From: Alkalibaculum bacchi
GTDB taxonomy: Bacteria; Bacillota; Clostridia; Eubacteriales; Alkalibacteraceae
Assembly (NCBI RefSeq): GCF_937875145.1
Contig: NZ_CALNCS010000080.1
Coordinates: 1-36,656, forward strand
Direction of reading: 5' to 3'
Length of the DNA stretch: 36,656 nt
The notes under the pieces are model-generated. The model searched no databases, had not been told where the DNA came from, and saw only the letters and a program-made list of their open reading frames with translations. Both the position numbers and the translations under genes were made by a program. This document shows, piece by piece, positions 18,815-25,389 of this stretch (position 1 is the stretch's first letter; every line of letters starts with the position of its first letter).

Positions 18815-19500
18815 TCAAATCTCCTCATTTTGTATCCTACTCCAAAGACCGTTTGAATATAATTGTGTTTAGCGTATTGACCAACCTTTTTTCTGATTCT
18901 TTGTATGTGCATATCCACTGTTCGGGTATCTCCAAAATAATCATAGCCCCACACTTGTTCTAGAAGATGCTCTCTTGAAAAAACCTGCTCAGGGCTAGAA
19001 ACTAGAAGATGAAGCAATTCAAATTCTTTTGGCGTTAAATGAATTTCGTGATCGTTAACTAGAACTTTTCTTTCATTTAAGATAATTTTAATTTCATCAT
19101 TGACGATAGCATCCTCTTCAGGTTTTGTAGGCACATTAGAACTTCTTCGCAATAATGCTTTAACTCTAGCAATGAGCTCTCTGTTGTCAAAGGGCTTTGT
19201 CATATAGTCATCTGCGCCCAATTCAAGACCTAAAACTCGGTCAATTATATCCGTTTTTGCTGTAAGCATAATAATGGGAATGCTCTTTTGCGCACTTACT
19301 TTCTTGCAAACATCATAACCATTCATTTTTGGAAGCATCAAATCTAAAATCATCAAGTCTGGATTGAAGGAGTCTACCTTTTCTAAAGCCTCTTGTCCAT
19401 CACTTGCCGTATCTACAATATAACCCTCAAATTCTAAATCCAATTTCAGCAAATCTTGTATAGCTACTTCATCATCCACTACGAGAATTTTTTCGTTCAT
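18811..19500 (-). CDS. OmpR/PhoB-family response regulator
   Basis: The 229-residue protein has a receiver domain (acidic pocket D9-D10-E11, phospho-acceptor Asp53 in LMILDLMLPKMNG, then MLTAKTD and the switch Lys in YMTKPFDNREL) and a C-terminal winged-helix DNA-binding domain (about 130-229) with HLTPKEFELLHLLVSSPEQVFSRE and RTVDMHIQRIRKKV. It is the partner of the overlapping histidine kinase. The sequence is close to WalR/PhoP-like regulators. The ATG has AGGTGG at good spacing. The 97-base upstream gap holds two TATAAT boxes on the minus strand (19541-19536 and 19532-19527) with weak -35 regions. Confidence 0.92.
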   Translation of the reverse strand: MNEKILVVDDEVAIQDLLKLDLEFEGYIVDTASDGQEALEKVDSFNPDLMILDLMLPKMNGYDVCKKVSAQKSIPIIMLTAKTDIIDRVLGLELGADDYMTKPFDNRELIARVKALLRRSSNVPTKPEEDAIVNDEIKIILNERKVLVNDHEIHLTPKEFELLHLLVSSPEQVFSREHLLEQVWGYDYFGDTRTVDMHIQRIRKKVGQYAKHNYIQTVFGVGYKMRRFE

Positions 19501-19597
19501 ATTAATACCACCTATTAATTAAAATCATTATATTTATTATAGTTTCTTTTATATAAAAAAGCTAATAATATTGTTGATAATTAAGATTATATTAGAC

Positions 19598-20266
19598 TCA
19601 CATCTCTAAAGTAAAGATAAAGTAATCCTCTATTTTAAATTTCATTTGATCAAAAATTTTTGCCGTTTCATTTAAAATTTCATTAACTCGCTCATCGGAT
19701 ACATTCATGAGTTTATACATAGTCTTTATTTTAAAATTAAAGATAGTTTCTTCATCGCAATTAAAATATCCTTCAATCATTTTCTTTGTGATACCAATTC
19801 CAGCACCTACAACAGTAGCCTGTATCAGTTTGATTTCATCTTCAGAAAAAGGAAGATTATATGTATCAATATGCAGCTTATAGAAGTTATAGATCACCTC
19901 GGAATCATACTCTAGGCCAATATTGCAAATCTCATAATAAAGAGTTCGGAGATATTCATCTTGCCTCAATAATTCTGAAAAAATTCTAATTTCAAGCGTT
20001 GTACCGTATTGTAAATCGTATTCACCATAGTGATGTGTTAAGTACTCTCTTACACTTACCTTGATACTACTCATAAATTCCCCGTAAATATAGGCAGCAA
20101 TATTTTGCTTCGTCTTAAAATAGTAGTTGATTAATCCAGGATTACTACTTGCTTTTTTACATATATCGATGTAAGTGGTCTTTGTATAACCTTGTAAGTA
20201 AAAAAGTTCCTTACAAGTTTCAATAATACGGTTTTTAGAATCCTTGCTTGTCTTATAACTAGCCAC
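19598..20266 (-). CDS. TetR-family transcriptional regulator
   Basis: The protein has 222 residues when read from the GTG at 20266, which has AAGGAGG nine bases upstream; an in-frame upstream extension to 20329 lacks such a site. The N-terminal HTH reads KNRIIETCKELFYLQGYTKTTYIDICKKA followed by NPGLINYYFKTKQNIAAYIYGEF, the standard TetR DNA-binding layout. The C-terminal part is the variable ligand and dimer domain. It is divergent from the MFS transporter gene, so it most likely represses that gene and perhaps itself, with release by a transported compound. Inverted repeats surround the MFS promoter in the intergenic region. The ligand is unknown. Confidence 0.88.
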   Translation of the reverse strand: MASYKTSKDSKNRIIETCKELFYLQGYTKTTYIDICKKASSNPGLINYYFKTKQNIAAYIYGEFMSSIKVSVREYLTHHYGEYDLQYGTTLEIRIFSELLRQDEYLRTLYYEICNIGLEYDSEVIYNFYKLHIDTYNLPFSEDEIKLIQATVVGAGIGITKKMIEGYFNCDEETIFNFKIKTMYKLMNVSDERVNEILNETAKIFDQMKFKIEDYFIFTLEM

Positions 20267-20361
20267 AGTATCGCCTCCTTGTATGCATATTATACAATAA
20301 TAGGTTTTGAATATCAAATAAAAGAGCATATATGCAATTTTAGAGAAAAAATGTAATAAAA

Positions 20362-20381
20362 GTTTTAAATCAACTTAAAAC
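20362..20381. promoter_or_regulatory. Candidate TetR operator
   Basis: GTTTTAAATCAACTTAAAAC has perfect 7-base arms (GTTTTAA/TTAAAAC) around six bases. It lies between the divergent regulator and transporter genes, 30 bases upstream of the MFS -35 box. A related inverted sequence (TTAAGTT at 20447, AACTTTA at 20461) follows the -10 box. A TetR dimer binding one or both sites would block the MFS promoter. This rests on symmetry and position only. Confidence 0.45.
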
Positions 20382-20411
20382 AAATTTTTGATATGTATTT
20401 ACAATATTATA

Positions 20412-20441
20412 TTGACAAAAATAAATATAATAAAGTATAAT
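20412..20441 (+). promoter_or_regulatory. Promoter of the MFS transporter gene
   Basis: TTGACA (20412-20417) and TATAAT (20436-20441) are both perfect consensus hexamers with an 18-base spacer. The start codon is about 100 bases downstream, leaving room for a leader with the second inverted repeat. Confidence 0.8.
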
Positions 20442-20544
20442 TAAAATTAAGTTAAGTTAAAACTTTAAATAAGGTGGTTGTAGATCGTAATTGAAGCCGT
20501 TTTCAAAAAGTCAACTATTCTATTTTTTTAAAGGGGGAAGAAAA

Positions 20545-21726
20545 ATGAAAAGCAATAAATTAACAGTATTTGCAATTATGACCATATTCTTTGTAGTAAT
20601 GGGTGTGGGTACGATTACCCCAGCAATAGCTAATATTGCTGCAGCTTTTCCAGATGTACCATTTACAACTATACTGCTAGCATCTACACTTCCATCATTA
20701 TTAATTATTCCATCGACGCTCATTACTGGAGCTGTAGCAGGTAAAAAAGTAGGTTATAAAACATTAGCTTTATTAGGATTAGCTTTATTTGCTATATCAG
20801 GTATGGGACCAACTTTTGTAAATAGCACTTTTACTATTGTCTTAGTTTTTAGGGCAATATTTGGAATCAGTCTAGGGATCTTAAGCCCATTAGGAAATGC
20901 ATTGGTTATGGAAATCTTTGAAGGGCAAGAAAGAGCAAATATGCTAGGCGTGGGTTCTTTTGTAATGAATATTGGGGGTATCGTGCTACAATTCTTAGGT
21001 GGTGCATTATCTGGTGTGTCTTGGGAATTATGTTTTATCGGTCACTTCCCAGCAATCATTTCCTTTATTCTAGTATTATTATTCTTAAAAGAGCCAGAAA
21101 AACCACAAATATCAGCTGATACATCTGGAAATGTAGTAAAAGATAAGATGCCAGTATCTGTGTGGGTAGTCTCAATTATCTTTGGTTTTACTATGATGCT
21201 CATCTATCCAATGCTCATGAATATGTCATCTATTATCGCTGATGTAAAACAAGTGGGAGATGCTACTCAATCTGCCGTAGTACTTTCTATGTATACTGTA
21301 GGTGGCGCTATTTCAGGTGTTATATTTGGAAAAGTATATGAAAAACTTCAAAAATTCATTATTACTATAGCATTTTTAGGTGGAGCTGCAGGTATTGCAT
21401 TGATCGTCTTTGGCAATAGCGTCTTTATGATGACTGTAGGAACTACAGTAACGGGAATATTCTACATGTTAATGATGCCTCTTACCATCATGCTTTTAGG
21501 AATGTATGCACCACCATCTCTAAGTGGAATGGCAGTATCGATTATGATGGCTGTAATGAACGCTTTTGCATTCGTATCAACCTATTGGATTAGCTTTGTA
21601 GGAAACATGACTGGAGACGTATTCCTTGCACCATTAAAAGCAACAATAATTGGATTTATAGCAATAGGTGTAATCTTCTTATTCATCAATCCATTCCCTA
21701 AGCAAAAAGCAGTAGAAGCTAAATAA
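20545..21726 (+). CDS. MFS transporter, probable drug or metabolite exporter
   Basis: The protein has 393 residues and about 12 hydrophobic segments in two halves, typical of the major facilitator superfamily. The loop between segments 2 and 3 has GAVAGKKVGYKT, the MFS motif-A region, and FRAIFGISLGILSPLGNALVMEIF resembles the antiporter-type helices. The central cytoplasmic loop is around residues 190-210. The frame is open from a TTG at 20491, but the ATG at 20545 has GGGGGAAG at ideal spacing and begins directly before the first membrane helix. Divergent pairing with a TetR regulator suggests inducible efflux. The substrate cannot be read. Confidence 0.85.
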   Translation: MKSNKLTVFAIMTIFFVVMGVGTITPAIANIAAAFPDVPFTTILLASTLPSLLIIPSTLITGAVAGKKVGYKTLALLGLALFAISGMGPTFVNSTFTIVLVFRAIFGISLGILSPLGNALVMEIFEGQERANMLGVGSFVMNIGGIVLQFLGGALSGVSWELCFIGHFPAIISFILVLLFLKEPEKPQISADTSGNVVKDKMPVSVWVVSIIFGFTMMLIYPMLMNMSSIIADVKQVGDATQSAVVLSMYTVGGAISGVIFGKVYEKLQKFIITIAFLGGAAGIALIVFGNSVFMMTVGTTVTGIFYMLMMPLTIMLLGMYAPPSLSGMAVSIMMAVMNAFAFVSTYWISFVGNMTGDVFLAPLKATIIGFIAIGVIFLFINPFPKQKAVEAK

Positions 21727-21737
21727 ATGTAGATGGT

Positions 21738-21770
21738 AAGGTGGTAAGTAAACCATAACTCGCCTATAGG
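21738..21770 (+). repeat. Copy of the AAGGTGGTAAG dispersed repeat
   Basis: AAGGTGGTAAGTAAACC followed by TCGCCTATAGG matches, in the same order, the right end of the block after pyk read on the minus strand (15671-15639). It also matches the left end of that block (15514 on). GTAAGGTG (21736-21743) can also pair with CACCTTAC (21781-21788), so the copy may fold as a hairpin downstream of the MFS gene. Confidence 0.5.
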
Positions 21771-21824
21771 TGGGGGAATGCACCTTACATATTGTTACAA
21801 TTTAAAATTCTAGTCAAACAATAG

Positions 21825-21860
21825 AAATCGTGCCGATTATTTGGAGGCACGATTTTTTTT
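21825..21860 (+). terminator. Terminator after the MFS gene
   Basis: AAATCGTGCC (21825-21834) pairs with GGCACGATTT (21846-21855) around an 11-base loop and runs into TTTTTTTT, a classic intrinsic terminator. Confidence 0.88.
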
Positions 21861-21961
21861 AATAGAAAGGAATACTTTTAATCCCAACAACTGCTCAAGT
21901 CATTCTAAACGCAACGAAATAATTTTTGCATTTATCGTTCTGCTATCCTGTTAATTCTTTT

Positions 21962-21991
21962 ACTTACAACTTACAACATAGAACTTACAAC
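21962..21991 (+). repeat. Heptad-phased ACTTACA repeat upstream of rlmD
   Basis: ACTTACAAC occurs at 21962, 21969 and 21983, i.e. at offsets of 7 and 14 bases, with a degenerate unit (ACATAGA) at 21976. The array ends about 50 bases before the rlmD start. A weak promoter (TTACAA at 21986, TATAAA at 22007) overlaps its end. The function is unknown; it could be a binding array or slippage-prone DNA. Confidence 0.4.
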
Positions 21992-22039
21992 TACTTTATG
22001 TTAAACTATAAAACAAATAAATTTGTTTTAGGAGTGCAT

Positions 22040-23404
22040 ATGGAAACTATACCGGTTCAAAAAAATAGAGAATACATCTTAGATATAATAGACATCACTG
22101 CTACAGGAGAAGGTGTTGGTAAGATAGAAGGATTTACTGTATTTGTAGATGGAGCCATTCCAGAGGATGAGGTAAAAATCATTATTACTGTGGTGAAGAA
22201 AAATTACGCTATAGGAAAAATTATAGATTTAGTAAAACCATCCTCACATCGAGTGAAAGCAAGTTGTACTTTTGTTGGTCAATGTGGAGGCTGTCAGACT
22301 CAGAATATAGATTACACTTACCAACTTGAGTTAAAAGAAAAGATTGTAAAGGACGCTCTAGCAAGAATAGGTGGCTTAGATATAAATCAGATGAAAGTGC
22401 ATTCTATTATAGGAATGGAAGACCCCTTTCACTACCGAAATAAAGCACAGTACAAGATTCATAAAAAGGGACTAGGATTTTATGAAAAGAAGAGCCACAG
22501 TGTAGTAGCTTTAACAGATTGTAAGATTCAAAGTAAACAAAGTTCAACGACAATACAATATTTAAATCAATTTATTGTAGAAAATAAAATCCCTATTTAT
22601 AATGAAAATACACATAAAGGAATATTAAGGGGAATCGTAGAGAGAGTATCTTATTATAATGATGAGATCATGCTTATTATCGTTATAAATGATAAAAAAT
22701 TCAAATGGTCTAAAGAATTGATTGATTTTATAAAGGAGAATTTGCCGAATGTAAAAAGCCTTTACCTCAATATAAATACAAAAAAGACAAATGTGGTTTT
22801 ATCAAAAGAAAATAAGCTCATATACGGAAAAGAAAAGATCGTAGACAGCATAGGAGATTTAAAATACGAAATTTCTCCACTGTCCTTCTTTCAAGTCAAT
22901 CCAATACAGACGAAGATCTTATACGATAAGGTAGTAGATTTTGCAGGATTAACAGGAAAGGAATTAGTATTTGACTTATACTGTGGAATCGGAACCATAT
23001 CCTTATACCTAGCGAGAGAGGCAAAAATGGTATACGGCGTAGAGATTGTCCCAGAAGCCATAGAAGATGCGAACACAAATAAAGCACTAAACAAAATAGA
23101 AAATGCTGAGTTTATAGTAGGAAAATCAGAAGAAGAAATGCCAGCTTTAGTAGAAAAAGGAGTACAAGCAGATGTGATAGTGGTAGACCCACCTAGAAAA
23201 GGCTGCGACGAAAAACTACTAGCATCTATTATCCACATGTCCCCCAAAAGGGTAGTCTACGTATCCTGCAATCCTGCTACCTTAGGGAGAGATTTGAAGA
23301 TATTAAGTGAAGGTGGATATAAAGTAAAGGAAGTTCAGCCAGTAGATATGTTTCCTCATAGTTTGCACGTGGAGTGCGTAGTATTGATGTCACGCGATAT
23401 GTAG
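22040..23404 (+). CDS. rlmD: 23S rRNA (uracil-C5) methyltransferase, RlmD/RlmCD type
   Basis: The protein has 454 residues from the ATG at 22040, which has TTAGGAG upstream; the frame extends back to a TTG at 21926 but that part has no ribosome site and no family similarity. Domain order is TrmA-family: an N-terminal TRAM domain (IIDITATGEGVGKIEGFTVFV), an iron-sulfur cysteine motif (C-X5-CGGC in CTFVGQCGGC), a central domain, and the SAM-dependent methyltransferase with FDLYCGIGTISL, VDPPRKGC and VYVSCNPATLGRDL, where the Cys of VSCNP is the nucleophile. It methylates uridine C5 in 23S rRNA. In Bacillus a single such enzyme modifies two sites, so this may be RlmCD rather than RlmD. Confidence 0.9.
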   Translation: METIPVQKNREYILDIIDITATGEGVGKIEGFTVFVDGAIPEDEVKIIITVVKKNYAIGKIIDLVKPSSHRVKASCTFVGQCGGCQTQNIDYTYQLELKEKIVKDALARIGGLDINQMKVHSIIGMEDPFHYRNKAQYKIHKKGLGFYEKKSHSVVALTDCKIQSKQSSTTIQYLNQFIVENKIPIYNENTHKGILRGIVERVSYYNDEIMLIIVINDKKFKWSKELIDFIKENLPNVKSLYLNINTKKTNVVLSKENKLIYGKEKIVDSIGDLKYEISPLSFFQVNPIQTKILYDKVVDFAGLTGKELVFDLYCGIGTISLYLAREAKMVYGVEIVPEAIEDANTNKALNKIENAEFIVGKSEEEMPALVEKGVQADVIVVDPPRKGCDEKLLASIIHMSPKRVVYVSCNPATLGRDLKILSEGGYKVKEVQPVDMFPHSLHVECVVLMSRDM

Positions 23405-23486
23405 CGAAAAACAATTACGCGAACACAATATATTGGTTTTTTGCGCGTTTTAGGGTTATGTATTGCCTACTTATCATTGGCACCAA

Positions 23487-23514
23487 TTTGCAATATAATT
23501 AGGCTAATTATAAT
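23487..23514 (+). promoter_or_regulatory. Promoter with perfect palindrome before the serine recombinase
   Basis: TATAATTAGGCTAATTATA (23494-23512) is a perfect inverted repeat with 9-base arms and a single central G. It covers the spacer and -10 of a candidate promoter (TTTGCA 23487-23492, TATAAT 23509-23514, 16-base spacer). It ends 16 bases before the recombinase start codon. It could be an operator or the recombinase's own attachment or crossover site. Confidence 0.5.
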
Positions 23515-23528
23515 GTGGAGGTGAGCTG

Positions 23529-24449
23529 ATGGATTCAAAGATTTGGTATATTCCAGCAAGGAATGACCGCTTGGACAAGAATGTTGGAATCTACTGCAGA
23601 GTAAGTACGAACGAAAAAGAACAGCTTTATAGCCTCGCAGCACAGATTTCTGCTTTAACGAGAGCAGTTGCGAATGTGAGTCAATGGAGGCTGGCAGATG
23701 TATTTATTGATATTGCGTCTGCCAAAGGCGAAGTTCCACGTAGAGAATTTGATCGATTGATTAGAGAATGTGAAGCGCACAATATCTCTGTTGTCCTTAC
23801 CAAAAGCATCAGTCGATTTGGTAGAGATACTGTAGAGACATTATCAGCAATCAATCGATTGAAGACAGCAGGAGTCAGAATCATATTTGAAGAAGAAAAT
23901 TTGGATACCGATGAGGTTGACAGCAATCTTATGATTTCGGTGATGGAGTCTTTTGCTCAAGCTGAAAATGAGAGCCGAAGCGAAAATATCCGCATGGGAC
24001 TTGCCATGAAAGCTGCAAATGGAACATCTGGACTCTACAAACGAAAGCTGTACGGCTACTCTAAGAATAAGGATGGGGACCTTGTAATTGACAATGAACA
24101 GGCTAAGGTTGTGCGGGACATTTTCAGATGGTATCTGGATGGCGCCAGCGTGCTTGGTATCATAAAGAAACTATCAGACGCAGGTATTCCTTCCCCTACC
24201 GGTAAAGAAACGTGGAGCAAGCGTTCTGTAGAGAAGATTCTTGAAAATGAGAAGTACACAGGCACGGTAACTCTTTTGGATTCTGCTACACAGCAATATG
24301 AGTTCCAAATGAAAGAATGTCATCCGCCGATCATTACGGAGAGCGAGTTCAGGGCTGTTCAGGAAGAAAAGAAGAAGCGAAGCAATATCATTACTGACGA
24401 CGATGGTACGCATCGCAGCAGTAAGAAATATAGTTCTAAAAAGAAATAA
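23529..24449 (+). CDS. Serine recombinase, short form
   Basis: The 306-residue protein has an N-terminal resolvase/invertase catalytic domain (about residues 15-160) with the active-site Ser in GIYCRVSTNEKEQ, then VLTKSISRFGRDTVETL and an ENLD...VMESFAQAENES stretch. A Recombinase domain follows (about 180-290; GYSKNKDGDLVI, WSKRSVEKILENEKYTG, HPPIITESEF). It stops there. The zinc ribbon and coiled coil that complete typical 500-residue large serine recombinases are absent, and the end is Lys/Ser-rich. Such short forms may need partners or carry out inversion or resolution rather than integration. GGAGGTGA precedes the ATG. The gene starts 124 bases after rlmD and marks the beginning of the accessory region. 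Confidence 0.88.
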   Translation: MDSKIWYIPARNDRLDKNVGIYCRVSTNEKEQLYSLAAQISALTRAVANVSQWRLADVFIDIASAKGEVPRREFDRLIRECEAHNISVVLTKSISRFGRDTVETLSAINRLKTAGVRIIFEEENLDTDEVDSNLMISVMESFAQAENESRSENIRMGLAMKAANGTSGLYKRKLYGYSKNKDGDLVIDNEQAKVVRDIFRWYLDGASVLGIIKKLSDAGIPSPTGKETWSKRSVEKILENEKYTGTVTLLDSATQQYEFQMKECHPPIITESEFRAVQEEKKKRSNIITDDDGTHRSSKKYSSKKK

Positions 24450-24472
24450 CGAATTTTATGGAGGTAACGAAC

Positions 24473-24877
24473 GTGAAGAAAATAATCATCTTTCTTATAT
24501 GTGTGGTAATGATTTTTAGCTTGAGTGCATGTGGTGGGAATGTTAAGAATGTCAATGTGGTAGATGTAAAATCAGAGATTTATACATCTGATGATATTAA
24601 GTCTGCTATTGATACTATCAAAAAAGAGTTTGATAAAGATTGGAAGGGCTGTACATTAAAAGAAATCTATTATGCTGGTGACGAGACTTCCAAGGACTAT
24701 CAAGATTGGGCAGATAGAAATGATGCGGATGAAGTCATAGTTTTATTGTCTTCTTTTGATGTAGACGGATCAGGTGGAGACGGTTCCTTAAATCCTAATA
24801 GCACATACGATAATTGGATGTGGATTTTGGTAAGAACAAATGGCAGCAAATGGAAACATGTTGACCATGGGTATTAA
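24473..24877 (+). CDS. Small lipoprotein of unknown function
   Basis: From the GTG at 24473, with GGAGG eight bases upstream, this gives 134 residues beginning KKIIIFLICVVMIFSLSACGG, a lipoprotein signal with lipobox LSAC. The mature part is about 115 residues, acidic, with Asp/Gly-rich DVDGSGGDGSLNP and Trp-rich ends (NWMWILVRT, SKWKHVDHGY). I do not recognise a characterised family; small clostridial lipoproteins with a DUF4829-like C-terminal WxxxxHG pattern look similar. It lies 23 bases after the recombinase gene and may be cargo. Confidence 0.7.
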   Translation: MKKIIIFLICVVMIFSLSACGGNVKNVNVVDVKSEIYTSDDIKSAIDTIKKEFDKDWKGCTLKEIYYAGDETSKDYQDWADRNDADEVIVLLSSFDVDGSGGDGSLNPNSTYDNWMWILVRTNGSKWKHVDHGY

Positions 24878-25076
24878 TCGGAATATCGTTTTGCTCGAAG
24901 AAACGAAATAGCCTACTTAGGAGAAACAATAGATTAGATGTCGGGTTTTTAGGCGCTGCTTGAAAAAGCCTGTAAGATAAGGCGTTTTCGCTGTTATTGG
25001 ACTTGTTCCCTAAATAACCTAACTATCACATGTGGAGACGGTAGTATTGATAACAAGAAAATAAAGAAGTGTGCTC

Positions 25077-25109
25077 GGGAAGGCTTGATATAAGCCTTTC
25101 CAGGTTTTT
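25077..25109 (+). terminator. Hairpin with T-run
   Basis: GGGAAGGCTT (25077-25086) pairs with AAGCCTTTCC (25092-25101), with one G-U pair and a 5-base loop, followed shortly by TTTTT (25105-25109). It could terminate the recombinase-lipoprotein transcript. Confidence 0.5.
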
Positions 25110-25186
25110 AGTGTTAAAAAATAAAAGCTTTAGAACGATGATTTTTTGCTCTGCGGGAACATATCCAAGAAGGCTAAAAGACTCCG

Positions 25187-25237
25187 TACAGAGCGGATTA
25201 GATGTCATCGGGTGTCTACAGAGCAGATTAGATGTCA
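25187..25237 (+). repeat. Two direct repeats, 21 bases, period 30
   Basis: TACAGAGC, one variable base (G or A), then GATTAGATGTCA occurs at 25187-25207 and 25217-25237, 20 of 21 bases identical, separated by nine bases. The GATTAGATGTC core also occurs at 24932-24942. GCTCTG at 25148-25153 can pair with the CAGAGC of either copy. Confidence 0.6.
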
Positions 25238-25389
25238 GAGGTTCACGAGAAGTCAATTTTGATGTTTTTGTGAAATAGGAGAGGTAGAGAGAGCAGACTG
25301 GATGAGAGACGCGATTATAGCTGCTTCAAGGAAGGATTAATAAACTAGTTAATTTATTCAAGTAATTATTAAAGGGGGTGGAGTAGTAT

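Larger units (their letters stand above)
24878..25389. other. Non-coding stretch with hairpin and repeats
   Basis: These 512 bases have no credible gene: the frames at 25026-25278 lack ribosome sites and overlap the repeats. The stretch contains a hairpin with a T-run (25077-25109), a pair of 21-base direct repeats 30 bases apart (25187, 25217), and an earlier partial copy AGATTAGATGTC at 24931-24942. It could be the leader of the downstream 682-aa gene or a scar of recombination. Confidence 0.5.

Noticed and set aside
25187..25237. CRISPR array
   Set aside because: Only two good copies and one distant partial copy, a 9-base spacing and no cas genes.
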